64,000 bases of DNA. Origin: Artemisia argyi. Lineage: Eukaryota; Streptophyta; Magnoliopsida; Asterales; Asteraceae. This document shows, piece by piece, positions 1 to 10,518 of this stretch. The stretch's first letter is position 1; each line of letters starts with the position of its first letter. A program made the position numbers and the translations under genes. The notes below the pieces were generated by a model that saw nothing but the letters and a program-made list of their open reading frames with translations, ran no database searches and was not told the origin of the DNA. The stretch spans positions 197,209,322 to 197,273,321 of the forward strand of contig CM060680.1 in the NCBI GenBank assembly GCA_030686995.1, read 5' to 3'.

Positions 1-400
1 GACGCAAGGTACGTTCTCTCTTTTATTATAACGTAAATTTCCAAGATTTTTAATTGCATGTTTGTGTGATAATTTTGTTTATTGTATTATTTACACTGCG
101 GATATAGTCACTAAACCCTTTTAGCATGTACTACTTAATCACTAGCGTTTAGGATTAGGAATGATGGAGCAAATTGACAAAATTCTATTGATTTTTCATA
201 AATAAATTATTGCATAAAATTGCTTTATTTTATCTTCCTCATTCTTGAGTCTAGGTATCTACTTCACACAAAAATTGAAGATTGAGAACTTTACATTGCA
301 TGATTTTTTTAACTCAATCTATCTAAACTATTCACATTTTTAGCAAAAAATATTGTAAGTCATTCATAACACATTTTATCAAATTTTGGTCATAATCATC

Positions 401-436
401 ATTAAGGGGGCCGACACAAAATTAAGGGGGCCGGCA
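401..436 (+). repeat. Two tandem 16-bp copies (period 20) in the outer LTR
   Basis: ATTAAGGGGGCCGACA at 401-416 is followed by ATTAAGGGGGCCGGCA at 421-436. The pair lies about 30-60 bp upstream of the TATA box, so it may be a U3 promoter element. It also resembles a polypurine tract, but no TG terminus follows it. Confidence 0.5.
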
Positions 437-463
437 TACGCTCCTCTGTCAGAATTCTTTGCC

Positions 464-470
464 TATAAAT
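464..470 (+). promoter_or_regulatory. TATA box of the outer LTR
   Basis: TATAAAT sits inside GCCTATAAATGATG. It is the only clear TATA box in the segment and lies about 890 bp before the LTR end. The assignment is by motif and position only. Confidence 0.45.
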
Positions 471-1351
471 GATGATTCAAATATGAAATTTTTCCTCACC
501 TTTTGCACTAAAACTTTCTGTTCTAATTCCCTCAAATCATCTTCCTAAAACCTTTGATCATAAACATATTAGTTCTTGTTTTCAAGTAAAACTATCCATC
601 CTCATTCAAAGTGCAAGAGAAGAATATTTCTCCAACATCTTGTTTAGAAGTATTGAAGAGTTGTATATATTGTTAGGTGTTGTGTAAATTATTTGTAAAG
701 GTGTAGAAGGTGTGTAATAGATAGATCTAGGTGGGTTAGTAGTCGTGAATAGAAGTAGTGAAGAAATAGTTGTGTTGTGAAGAAGAAGTAGTGTAGTAGT
801 AGTTGTGTGTATAAGTTGTGTAGTGGTGTGAGATTGGTTCTAGCTACTATTAGAACTCGACATCTAGCTTAGTGTCGTTAATCGGTGTAAGCAAAAGTTG
901 TGTAAGGTTTCTCCGCCAAAAGGGAGCTCGTTGTGTTAGTGAAGAAAACTCTCGAGTAGGAGACTCGAGGAGTGGAGTAGGGCAAGAAAGGAGACCTTGT
1001 AGCCGAACCACTATAAATATGCCGTGTCTTGGTTTGATCTTTCCATCTCTTGTTCATTATCTTATTTACATCTTTATTGTTTACATACTCATAAACATTT
1101 GCATCTAGTTGTAGCTTGTGATATTGTGCTAAAATTGATTTCACACAAAATTCAAACAAAAGTTTCATTCACAAAATGAAGTTTTTATAAATAACCTAAA
1201 AAGACACAATATATACATAGACTTATACAAGTGAAATTGATCATTTAGATTTACATTTTTACAATAAATCCTGTATTAAAGATTTTGAAAACAAATTTTT
1301 GAAATAAAAATTGACGTAAAACTATTCAACCCCCTTCTAGTTTTCCACACA

Positions 1352-2198
1352 ATTGTTGGCAAAGCTGTAGAAAATGGGATATTTAGAAGGGTTAAAGTAG
1401 GTGTGAATGACGTTACGGTGTCTCATTTACAATACGCGGATGACACTATATTCTTTGGAGAATGGAATAAAGAAAATGCTAAGTGTCTTATGTGCATTCT
1501 TAAGTGTTTTGAGGAGGTTTCCGGGCTACGTGTGAATTATAATAAAAGTAAGCTATATGCAATTGGGGTTAATGAGGGGAATTGACAGATATGGCAACAT
1601 GGATGGGGCGTACGGTCAGGGAATTTTCGTTCACTTACTTGGGATTACCGATAGGTCAAAACATGAGAAGGATTAACGCTTGGAATCTTGTAGTGGAAAA
1701 ATTCAAGAGTCGGTTGGCCGATTGGAAAGCAAAAACGATGTCGTTCGGGGGGCGTCTAACACTCGTTAAATCAGTCCTAGGTAGCTTGCCATTGTATTAT
1801 TTTTCGATGTTCCGTGTGCCTTCGAGTGTGTTAAAAAATCTTGAGAGAATAAGAAAAAATTTCTTTTGGGGTGGGGTTGGGGAGCGAAAAAACATTTCTT
1901 GGGTTAAATGGGATACGGTTCTAGCTTCACATGGGGAGGGGGCTTAAATATTGGGTCATTATGGGCAAAAATTTTGGCTTTATTAGGTAAGTGGTGGTGG
2001 AGGTTTAGGAAGGAGGGGGAGTTTATGGGTTAGGGTAATTAAAAGCATCCATGGTGGTAATGGGGGGCTAGATGAGTATAGGGTAATGGATGGGGGGACA
2101 AATGGTAGGAGGGTATGGCGGGACATTGTGAGGATGGGGGAGGAGTTGGAGGGTTTGGGGATAGAGTTCACATCTACATGTGTGGGTGTGTTAGGGGA
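1352..2198 (+). pseudogene. L1-type LINE ORF2, reverse transcriptase C-terminal part (broken)
   Basis: The translation carries the reverse transcriptase core motif HLQYADD (about 1421-1445), followed by VSGLRVNYNKSK and TYLGLPIG, the usual order in plant non-LTR (L1/RTE-like) retrotransposon ORF2 proteins. The reading frame is broken by an indel near 1575-1590 and again around 1935-2035, so the enzyme is dead. The 5' part of ORF2 (endonuclease and fingers) is missing because sequence before 1352 belongs to an LTR. At 2198 the LINE is interrupted by element A. It resumes at 62455 in the same frame once one copy of the 5-bp duplication is counted, and the zinc-binding C-terminal domain lies there. 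It would act in target-primed reverse transcription. Confidence 0.9.
2194..2198. repeat. Target-site duplication of element A, left copy (GGGGA)
   Basis: GGGGA precedes the TG of element A at 2199 and recurs directly after the terminal CA at 62450-62454. Both copies are LINE coding sequence. Confidence 0.9.
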
Positions 2199-2719
2199 TG
2201 TAACACCCCCAAAATTTGGTATAGCGGAAGACTCAACAAGCTTTCGAGGTGTTACGGGGATTGGTATCCAACACAAGTCATAAAAGAATGAGATAAAGTA
2301 AACATAAGTAAAACATAACCAAACGGGGTTTTAAAGTTTACATTCATCCCAAATTTTTATCCAAAGTAAGGCCCAAAAGAAATAAAAGTAGGTCCACAAT
2401 ACATATCAGAGTTTGAGAAAAATAGATCCATAAACCACTTTGCCAAGCCAAGCCTCCAATCCAAGCATCCAAGGTCATTACTTAATTACCTGAGAAAACG
2501 CGCTAAAAGTCAGCTTTTACTGGTGAGATCATAGGTTTAAATTCATAATTCAAACAAGTGGACATATACGCAAAACTCTTGCTAGCTAGACTAGGCCTCA
2601 AAGCTCAATAACCAACCCTATAGGTGCACACTATAGTCCAATAACCAAATCAAATCAAATCAATCTGTATGCGTAAGGATACGACATACCCAACATTCGT
2701 AAGGATGCGACATGTTCAA

Positions 2720-2788
2720 CTTACCTAGTTCTTGACTAGGCCTCGCTCCATAGCTTACCTAGTTCTCGACTAGGCCTCGCTCTCTATC
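2720..2788. repeat. 34-bp tandem repeat in A's left LTR (two units)
   Basis: The units read CTTACCTAGTTCT followed by GACTAGGCCTCGCTC. There are two full units here plus a partial third. The other LTR has three full units at 59352 onward, so copy number changed after insertion or was already different between the LTRs. Confidence 0.75.
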
Positions 2789-3875
2789 CTACCTAGTTCT
2801 ATAAGCATAGCAAGTTTTGAAATCAAAAGCGATAATAGTCCACATAAAATAATTTGCATGTTTCTCACCCCAAGTATTGAAAACAAAGTTCAAGAGTAAA
2901 AGTGGGGCTATGACTCACCTCAAGTCTAGAAATCAGCAGAAAGAATTCAGTAGAAGTAAGATGTATCACAACTCAAAAGACAACAACTACGGACTCGGCA
3001 CTTCCTAACAATATAAACTCGTTTCAGGATCATTTCCTCAAAATCAAATATTCCCAATCCTGAACGTATTCCATTTTACTTTCCAAAAATCCATTTCTCG
3101 TATTAGTTTAGAGTTTGGCGTTTGGTATCCATGTGGGTGGAGGGTCGAGACAACTCAAAATCAAGAAATCATAACCAAAAGAAGTAATAATAACAATCTA
3201 CGGGTCTAATATTAGTCCAATATATCATTTAAATAGATTATCGAAGTTTATCAAATCCGTCGACTTGATATCCTTCCACAACGTATTTACCTAATATATT
3301 ATTCCAAGATTATACCCAAAACCTAAATCACATAGCACGTAGAATGCTATATGATATATTTCTAAATTTAATAAGTTCCCTAAATACACTCGTCAAACTT
3401 ACCAAATTCATCAATTTGATAAACCTCACGTATATTTAGTAACTCATAAATTCCGTACATATGCCACAACCTATGGGCGTCGTAGGATACAATACCCATT
3501 AATATACTCATTTTATATAACTAAATAGGTCCTATTTAATCCGTCGATCAAATAAGTTATGTAGTTATAGAAAATGGATGTATTAACGTCACATATCCGT
3601 GACAAGCACGAAAGTTACTCAATGAATAATATGGCCCACTTAGACTCAAGTGAAGACGATCCCGTATAACTCGTAAGTTTCCCATTTTATTTTCCAAAAC
3701 ATTTCATTTCGTATAATTATCCAACGTTATAAATTTTATCGGCATTTATAGTTGTTTACTCATAATAACGTTCTCGACATTTATTATACTACTTTCATAG
3801 GATAATATTTATCGTCACGTTATTATAATATTACTCGTGGTCATTTTATTTTTAATATACACACTTGTATAAACA

Positions 3876-3897
3876 TATATACGTTTTCACGTATATA
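3876..3897. repeat. 9-bp perfect inverted repeat in A's LTR
   Basis: TATATACGT and ACGTATATA are separated by TTTC. The structure is retained in the other LTR near 60540. It sits in AT-rich sequence and may be incidental. Confidence 0.5.
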
Positions 3898-4221
3898 TAT
3901 TTATATAAACGTTTATATTATTAATAATATTATTACGAGCTTTTATTATTAATTTTTGATTATAAATAAATATCGAGTTATATAAGATGGTCACATGTCC
4001 GAGTCATCACTCTCTGCTCATTGTCCAAGTCCAAGTAATAACAATCAACTCTCCATTACAATAATCCATCTCCGTCAATCAAATCCCATATCACGTGCTA
4101 CAACAATAGGGTCCGACTACGGCACCCGACTAACCTATCTCCGTCAATCTAATTCACCGTCTCATAACTGGTTCCCATATCACTTTTCGTCAACACAACT
4201 ACACAAAATAATAAGTCCATT

Positions 4222-4798
4222 GCCGGGACCTCGAGGGTCTTGGCTCTTCCATCCCATTTGGCCACAAACCAAGATACCACAACAACAATATTAATAACAA
4301 TTATAACAACAAATAACCTCAAGGACAACGGATACAGAAATATGCAATAACAAAAAGGAACACAAAAAAAATCAAGAAAGTAGCAGCCTACTGCCGAGAC
4401 CGTAAGGGTCTTGGCTTGGCTATTCCGTCCAAACCACGAACCAAATGGACCACGAGGTCACACTAGCTCGACAACACCAATATATCATGTCTCGTCATAA
4501 ACCATCTACTATAGTTTTTGGCACCAAAATAAACCGAGTCCAAAACCAAACATAACCACAAGAATAAGTTACAAGGACAAGCTCAAAAACATCAAGAACA
4601 TAGTCAACAAGCTGAGCCGTATCCAAGTCGAGAGACCCCTTGGGTCTTGGCTTGATTTCACGAGCCACAAGACGTAACCCCGAGACCTCAAAGGTCTCGG
4701 TTATGCTCAACCCAACACTAATCCAGCCAAACAAGACGTGACCCCTTGGGTCATAAGCTCAGAAAAATAGACACATAGCCGAGAGTTTAAGCTCTCGG
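4222..4798 (-). repeat. Array of five short hairpins with CCGAGACC/GGTCTCGG arms
   Basis: Stem-loops lie at about 4222-4244, 4393-4415, 4623-4650, 4679-4700 and 4779-4798. The clearest is CCGAGACC-TCAAA-GGTCTCGG at 4679-4700. The last uses CCGAGAG/CTCTCGG. The array is conserved in the other LTR at about 60885-61450. It lies downstream of the minus-strand TATA box, so it would be in the transcribed leader of element A. Confidence 0.7.
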
Positions 4799-4986
4799 TA
4801 TACACAACACCCGCGTACACACATTTATGGATACCAAACTTAAGCTAAATCACATTTTTCTATATCAAAACTCATTTTCCCAGTGTTTTTGAACAAGGTT
4901 TCTTCAAAACCCATTAAATCAATCCATGTTTCCACAAATTTAAATCCACGTCGAGGCACACATGATGCCAAATCGATGCTACTCAC

Positions 4987-4996
4987 CTTTATATAC
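4987..4996 (-). promoter_or_regulatory. Minus-strand TATA box of element A LTR
   Basis: The minus strand reads GTATATAAAG. The copy that would drive the element is in the right LTR at about 61636-61645. It is assigned by motif and by position upstream of the hairpin leader. Confidence 0.45.
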
Positions 4997-5752
4997 TTCA
5001 AAACTCACGGATCTACAAGAAACAAGAAGAATATGCTTCGAATTGGAATGGTTTCAGGATGTTTTTGTGGGTTTGGAGGCGCGTGAATGGTATCAAATTA
5101 AAGAGGAGAGTGAGATGGTAACTGTGGTGGTGGCGGTGTGGTTGTAGTGGTGGCGGTGTGGTGGCTGCGTGGCCGGAACAGTGGCGGCGGCTAGGTTTAG
5201 ATTTAGGTGAGAGAGAAAGATGAAGAAGATGGAGATGGTTATGTTTGTGTTTGTGTGTGAACCAGGTTCTCACAAGGACCATGTGTAGTTACTCTTTAAA
5301 AAAAATAATAAAATTAACAATACCAACAATAATATCAAAAGGGGCTGGATTTTAAACAAACGAGGACCAATTATGTAAACTTTTCAAAGTTCCCCGATAT
5401 CCTTATCCCGAGCTCGTTTTCATATCTAAAAATTTCTCAACGCGCGTTAACTCACGCACCATTAATTTCAAAACTGTCTCTCCACGAGATTCGATCATAA
5501 ATATGTTTGTAAAAATTTATAACACGACCGTTATTCAAATTTTCAAATTTGTTAGGTTATCCTAGTGCCGAGTCAACGTAGTGCCTAATAACCGTCTCAA
5601 CAATAATTCACGACATATATTTAATATCCAATCAATAATTAGAATGAAACTCCACATAAAATTTCAAAATTCAAAATTGCTCGTTCAAATTTAACATAAT
5701 CCACTGAAAATAAATTTCAAACATTACGTATCGTTAAATTTCAAAGTAATGC

Positions 5753-5792
<40 letters not shown>

Positions 5793-5817
5793 TCTCCCTA
5801 AATTACCAGTTTTCACA

Positions 5818-5840
5818 TCCTCCCAACCTCAGAAAAAAAC
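5818..5840 (-). other. Polypurine tract of element A
   Basis: On the minus strand a purine-rich stretch (GAGGTTGGGAGGATG) ends immediately before the LTR terminus TGTGAAAAC. It would prime plus-strand DNA synthesis. The pol reading frame ends inside it at 5829. Confidence 0.6.
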
Positions 5841-6459
5841 CCGTCCCGGGTTTCTCTCGCAACAATCCATCAACGAAGTGAAAAGCTTCAGATATCTCTC
5901 TCGAAACTCAACCTCACGTTCCTACGTAAATTCCGGTCCATGACGGGAATTCCAACGAACCTTGATGAGTGGAATACGACTACGCCTGAGTCGCTTAATC
6001 TCTCGATCCAAAATCTCAATCGGCTCTTCCACAAAGTTCAAAGTCTCATCCACGCGAATATCCTTTATCGGTATAACCGGTGTCTCATCCGAAAGGCACT
6101 TCTTCAAATTACTCACATGAAACACATCGTGAACTTTACTCAGTTCCTGTGGTAGCTCCAACCGATAAGCTACGGGCCCAATTCTTTCCAGAATAAGAAA
6201 TGGTCCAATGTAGCGAGGGTTGAGTTTCCCACGTTTCCCGAAACATATCACTCCTTTCCACGGTGAGACTTTCAGCATCACTTTGTCTCCAACCTGGAAC
6301 TCTAGGGGTTTACGTCTCTGATCGGCGTAACTTTTCTGCCTATCTCCAACCTCAGCCCAACCAATTGGCGAACGGAATTTACGACCATATAAAGCTTCGA
6401 ACGGTGCAGCTTTAAGACTTCTGTGGTAGCTGTTGTTATAGGAGAATTCCGTAAGGGGT
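5829..6459 (-). pseudogene. Element A pol: integrase C-terminus and chromodomain
   Basis: Reading right to left, the translation includes the integrase tail ([16 protein letters not shown]), the GPY/F-type region ([22 protein letters not shown]) and a chromodomain ([21 protein letters not shown]). A chromodomain at the end of integrase is the mark of chromoviruses and is thought to guide integration to heterochromatin. An in-frame TAG at 5922-5924 replaces the tryptophan expected after GPEFT, a TGG-to-TAG change. The frame then stays open to a natural-looking stop at 5829-5831. At 6459 the gene is cut by solo LTR F; the rest continues at 7873. Confidence 0.9.
6455..6459. repeat. Target-site duplication of element F, left copy (GGGGT)
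   Basis: GGGGT precedes TGATGAGGC at 6460 and recurs at 7873-7877 right after CACGTATCA. Both copies are integrase coding sequence. Confidence 0.85.
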
Positions 6460-6665
6460 TGATGAGGCGAAAAATGAACCACTTTTAGGGGGTCATTTAA
6501 GCCCGGAATTGAATTTATTTGATCAAATATTGCCCTAAATCGTTCATTTTGTGATTTTAGGTACTTTGGGAGTGAAATCTGGAAAAGGAACCTATTCGGA
6601 CGTTTTTGGAGCATAAAAGTGAAGAAAACGCCAAAGTCTTAATTTTCCTTGCTGAGAACAGTAGG

Positions 6666-6881
6666 TGACGGCGTTAAGAACAACATCCTGACGGCGTCAA
6701 GAGTAATTTGCATGACGGCCCAGTACAAACGTGAAGGCATCACAAGTAGAGCGTCAAGAGTAAAAGACGTGACGGCCTGGAAAACCATAACACGTGACGG
6801 CGTCAGATGAAGATTAAGGCAGTCTGAGAAGTATTTTGGCGGCGAGATGACGGCGTCACCAATTTGGTCTTGACGCCGTCA
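6666..6881 (+). promoter_or_regulatory. Array of seven TGACGGC motifs upstream of F's TATA box
   Basis: TGACGGC or TGACGCC occurs at 6666, 6689, 6713, 6770, 6795, 6848 and 6871. Several are palindromic TGACGGCGTCA. Spacings are 23-25 bp or about twice that, and decayed copies sit near 6731 and 6751. TGACG is the core recognised by plant TGA-class bZIP factors (as-1-like sites). An enhancer role is inferred. Confidence 0.6.
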
Positions 6882-6893
6882 GCCTCAATTTCC

Positions 6894-6902
6894 TATATAT
6901 AG
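6894..6902 (+). promoter_or_regulatory. TATA box of solo LTR F
   Basis: TATATATAG occurs in TTCCTATATATAGTTTTC, just downstream of the TGACG array. Confidence 0.55.
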
Positions 6903-7872
6903 TTTTCTAATTTTCATTCATAAAAAAGGAGAAGTTTTGGAGAAAACCCTAAGGCCGAACTTATTACGAATTTTACAGGTTTTTCAAGGGTTCTCAGCCC
7001 TTGAACCCTTTCATGTGTAATTGAGATAAGTATTCTTTTAATTCAATCAATATGTCTATGTGTTGGTTGTCTATATCTTGTTCTTGTCTTAATTCCAACA
7101 TGCTAGGCTAGATCTATCTTGTGTTTGCTTAGATCTAATGAAACCTAGATGTTGATTATGTGTTGATTACTTGTTTATGGTTGTATTGGATGAATGATTT
7201 CGATGTTAGGCTTAAGAAAGCTGGCAGATCTCCAATTGGTAACATGCTTGAACGTCTTAGGAAACATGAACTGACGTGCACTAGGTTTTATTGGTTGTAT
7301 TTAATGCATGAGTAAATTCTAATGATCCCATGTTAGGAGCTTCTTAGCCGGCTCGACATAGGAGTGAAGTAGGCACTCATAGGATTGGGGAATTAAGTGC
7401 GCCACCCTATGAATGGTATTAAGGAATACAATCCGTCATCCACACAACTATAACAAGTAATTAACGTGTAAAAGATATCTAGGGAGTAGTGAAATCTAAG
7501 TAAACACAATTTCTCCACTTATTGCTCACAACCTTAGTTTAATTTAGTTTATTTTCATTTCTAGTATCTTATTTTGATTGCATCTTTAGTATTGGGTTAG
7601 TTGATTAGCTACTAATTCCGCCCAAATCCTTAAAACCCGAGATTTTTACTTGCTTTCTAAAAAAATATAAAAATACAAAAATAATCATCATTCATCTCTA
7701 GAACTAGTATTTAGGTTTTCTAATCCTAGCGACACTATTCCTAGCTGAACGATCAATCCCCCGGTACTTGTCACTATACTATACTACAACGATCAGGTAC
7801 ACTGCCTGGTGGGGGTTGTAAGCTTCTCAAGATCCCTTGAGAGGTAAAGCCTGGAGCGATTCCCACGTATCA

Positions 7873-8450
7873 GGGGTAGATACTTCTCCCAGCCTTTACC
7901 AAAGTCTATTATACAGGCACGAAACATATCCTCCAAAGTTTGAATAGTCCTCTCACTTTGACCGTCGGTTTGGGGATGATATGCAGTACTCATATCAAGT
8001 CTCATCCCTAAAGCGGTTTGAAGTGATCTCTACAAATTTGACGTGAAACGGCTGTCGTGATCAGAAATAATCGATATCGGAACACCATGATGAGAAATAA
8101 TTTCTTTCACATACAACCTCGCAAGTTTGTCGACACTATCATCTTCACTAATCGCCAGGAAATGAGCAGACTTAGTCAATCGATCCACAATTACCTAGAT
8201 AGCGTCACAACCGCTAGCTGTCTTTGGTAATTTGGTGATAAAGTCAATCGTAATCCGTTCCCACTTCCAAACCGGAAGTTCTGGCTGCGTCAATAGTCCT
8301 GACGGTCTCTGATGTTCGGCCTTAACCTTCGAACATGTCAAGCACTTGCTAACGTACAACGCTATATCTGCCTTCATGTTTGGCCACCAATATAACTTCT
8401 TCAGATCCTAGTACATCTTGTCAGACCCAGGATGAATAGAGTACCTTGAC
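7873..8450 (-). pseudogene. Element A pol: integrase zinc-binding and catalytic core
   Basis: The minus strand encodes the second half of the zinc finger ([12 protein letters not shown], near 8330), the core start ([10 protein letters not shown]), the second acidic motif (IISDHDSRF; usual family motif is SDRDSRF) and YHPQTDGQSERTIQTLEDM with the catalytic Glu. Two in-frame TAG stops, at 8195-8197 and 8030-8032, each sit where the family has tryptophan. The coding sequence runs into the insertion of F at 7872 and resumes at 6459. Integrase would join element DNA to the host chromosome; this copy cannot make an intact protein. Confidence 0.88.
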
Positions 8451-9095
8451 TTATGCGACTCATGCATAATCAACTCTCGAATTCCTCCATACAATGGTAC
8501 CCAACTTCGGTCTCCAAAACACAATATCCTATCAGAACGCTTAACAAATCCTTTCTCATTTTCTGCCATCCAATATATATTCTCAGCAGGTCAGTTTTCT
8601 GCTTTCAACGCTTCCGTTTGAGCTTCTAATATTTGAGACGGTAACGGCGAGACGATAGTCATTCCTAATGACCTAACTCGTAGCGGTGGTATACTCTCCT
8701 TTCGACTAAGGGCATCAACAACGACGTTTGCTTTACCGGGATGATAGCGGATTTTGGTACATCTTGAGCTCTTTCTGATTCAAGATGTGTTGTAGACTTT
8801 TGTGGTCAGTGTATGCAACACACTTGGTACCATACAAATAATGTCTCCATATTCTTAAGGCAAAAACTACAACACCTAACTCCAAATCATGGGTGGTGTA
8901 GTTCTTCTCGTGCTTCTTGAAATTGTCGGGAAGCATAAGCTATCACTTTCTCTCGTTGCATTAACACAGCTCCTAAACCTTTATGAGAAGCATCACAGTA
9001 TACGACAAAGTCTTCACTACCTTCAGGTAACGCTAAGATAGGAGCGCTACACAACATCTCCTTAAGTAATTGAAACGCTTCCTCTTCCTTATCTC
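8451..9095 (-). pseudogene. Element A pol: RNase H domain
   Basis: The stretch encodes [19 protein letters not shown] and [19 protein letters not shown], the usual Gypsy RNase H block with the conserved TDHKSL. A frameshift near 8735-8750 follows YQNPLSS, where related proteins continue through the HPGKAN motif; that motif is visible in another frame toward 8700. RNase H would degrade the RNA strand during reverse transcription. It sits between reverse transcriptase and integrase, as expected. Confidence 0.82.
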
Positions 9096-9800
9096 CTATT
9101 CGTATTTAACATTCTTTTGAGTCAATTTGGTCAACGGCTTGGCTATATTCGAAAATCCCTCAATGAACCTTCGATAGTAACCGGCTAAACCCAAAAATTG
9201 ACGAACTTCCGTTTGGGTCGTCGGTGAGGCCCAATCTTTAATAGCTTCAATCTTAGCGGGATCTACATGAACTCCTTGACTATCAATCACATGACCCAAA
9301 AATTGTACTGTCGGAATCCAAAATTTACATTTGGAGAACTTGGCGTACAACTTCTCCTTTCTGAGCAATTCTAAGATGAGCCTTAGATGCTCCTCATGCT
9401 CTTTCTCACTTTTCGGGTAGATTAGAATATCGTCGATGAACACGATTACAAATTTTTCTAAGTAAGGCTTACACACCTGATTCATGAGGTCCATGAATAC
9501 CGTCGGTGCGTTAGTCAACCCAAACGACATCACTTGGAACTCGTAATGCCCGTAACGGGTTCTGAAAGCCGTTTTCGGAATATCTTCCTCACGAACTCTA
9601 AGATGATGATACCCCGATCTCAAATCGATCTTCGAATACACAGTTGATCCTTGAAGCTGATCGAACAAGTCGTCGATCCTCGGTAACGGGTATTTATTCT
9701 TCACCGTTAACTTGTTCAGCTCTCGGTAATCGATACACATACGAAACGATCTATCCTTCTATTTCACGAATAAAACTGGGGCTCCCCAAAGTGAAGAACT
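9096..9800 (-). pseudogene. Element A pol: reverse transcriptase
   Basis: The open part (214 codons) begins at [20 protein letters not shown] and runs through [36 protein letters not shown], the active site VFIDDILIY and [10 protein letters not shown] to [12 protein letters not shown]. The FIDD catalytic aspartates are present. Just upstream (9750-9800) the sequence for WGAPVLFVK is in another frame and is followed by TAG in place of a lysine codon, so the N-terminal edge is broken. It would copy element RNA into DNA in virus-like particles. Confidence 0.92.
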
Positions 9801-10518
9801 TGGTCATATGAATCTCGTGCTAACTCCGCCAATTGTTTCGACAACTCTTCCAATTCAGTAGGTGCAAGTCGATAAGGTGCCCATGCCACGGGTGCGGCAC
9901 CAGGTATCAACTCAATTTGAAACTCTACTTGTCTACTAGGCAGGATTCCTGGCAAATCTTCAGGAAATACATCCGGAAAATCACGAACTATAGGCACATC
10001 TCCAGTGCACCTTTCTTTCTTCTCCTTCCCTCCTTTCTCAGAGATTTGAGCTAAGAAAAGGCAACATCCTTTTTCCATTAGCTTCCGTAACTTAGTGTAA
10101 GAAATGACCGCTAATCTGGATGGGCTTCTCGAACTTTTTCGATCTCCTTGTGTATTTAAAATCTCCTTGCCATAAGGCACACATACGATTTTCTCATTGC
10201 ACAGTATGTGAGCACGATACTTGGACAACCAATCCATACTAATGATGACATTGAAACTTCCTAACATGACGGGTAGAAGATCTATGTTGAAAGGGTGATT
10301 CTAGAAATTCAACGTGCAACCGCGAATGATGGTCCTAATCCTTTCTATGTTTCCGTTAGCTAAGTCTACATCATATCCAATTCCTAAGGCCATCGGGGTT
10401 TTTTCTAGTAGAGGTGCAAATGTAGTGGACACAAAACTTCTATCGGCTCCAGTATCAAATAGTTGGAAGCATAACGATTATTGAGAAGGAACGTACCAGT
10501 AACGACGCTCGGATCTTC
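9801..10518 (-). pseudogene. Element A pol: protease and linker to reverse transcriptase
   Basis: The readable part encodes VIISMDWLSKYRAHILC and DFPDVFPEDLPGILPSRQVEF, the signature linker of Tekay-type chromoviruses between aspartic protease and reverse transcriptase. The protease active-site region is between about 10268 and 10518 and is split by stops and frame changes, so I cannot point to an intact D[ST]G. The block ends in a frameshift near 9790. Protease would process the Gag-Pol polyprotein. Confidence 0.78.

Larger units (their letters stand above)
1..1351 (+). mobile_element. 3' portion of a SIRE-type Copia LTR, cut by the window edge
   Basis: No coding capacity is visible. A TATA box lies at 464-470. 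Downstream there is a long GT- and purine-rich leader, and near 1000 a GCCGAACCAC-type stretch followed by a run into pyrimidine-rich sequence, which I recognise from SIRE/Maximus LTRs. The segment ends with an ACCCCCTTCTAG motif and TTCCACACA at 1351, a plausible CA terminus. From 1352 the sequence reads as LINE reverse transcriptase, so this LTR is either inserted in the LINE or sits at its 5' truncation point. The LTR start and partner lie outside the window, so no TSD can be tested. The family call is from recognition, not alignment. Confidence 0.6.
2199..5817 (-). repeat. Element A, left LTR (3' LTR of the element), 3,619 bp
   Basis: It starts TGTAACACCC and ends CAGTTTTCACA. It aligns with 13315-13404 plus 59105-62449. 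Sampled stretches differ by about 4% with small indels. It holds a 34-bp tandem repeat, an AT-rich palindrome, a hairpin array, a minus-strand TATA box and a run of about 33 T near its right end. Short open frames conserved in both copies (3995-4294 on +, 4495-4734 on -) have no recognisable product and are best explained by LTR identity. Confidence 0.92.
6460..7872 (+). mobile_element. Element F: solo Gypsy-type LTR (1,413 bp) inside A's integrase
   Basis: It starts TGATGAGGCG and ends ACGTATCA, giving TGAT...ATCA termini, and is flanked by GGGGT. There is no internal coding region, primer-binding site or second LTR, so it is a solo LTR left by unequal recombination. Orientation is taken from a plus-strand TATA box at 6894. 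A CGATCAATCCCCCGGTAC stretch near 7750 is of the kind I associate with Gypsy LTR 3' ends. The parent family is not identified. Confidence 0.85.

Noticed and set aside
872..1168. Overlapping frames on both strands in the outer LTR
   Set aside because: Short, no motifs, and inside an LTR leader.
3995..4294. 99-codon plus-strand frame in A's left LTR, repeated at 60658-60897
   Set aside because: It is shared only because the two LTRs are copies. The composition is low-complexity Ser/Asn/Thr and the frame is shorter in the second copy.
4495..4734. 79-codon minus-strand frame in A's LTR, extended to 103 codons at 61158-61469
   Set aside because: It spans the hairpin array in the leader, length differs between copies because of an indel, and no domain is recognisable. 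A short leader ORF cannot be excluded but is not supported.
5013..5282. 89-codon minus-strand His/Pro-rich frame
   Set aside because: It arises from a GGTGGTGG-type simple repeat in A's LTR and is not maintained in the other LTR.
7741..7795. Right end of solo LTR F at CGATCA 7795
   Set aside because: The five bases after it (GGTAC) do not match the left flank GGGGT. The CACGTATCA at 7872 is followed by GGGGT and restores integrase coding, so 7872 is the better end.
7793..7872. Integrase frame of A running to codons ending near 7793
   Set aside because: The last codons are read-through into solo LTR F. The true integrase sequence ends at 7873.
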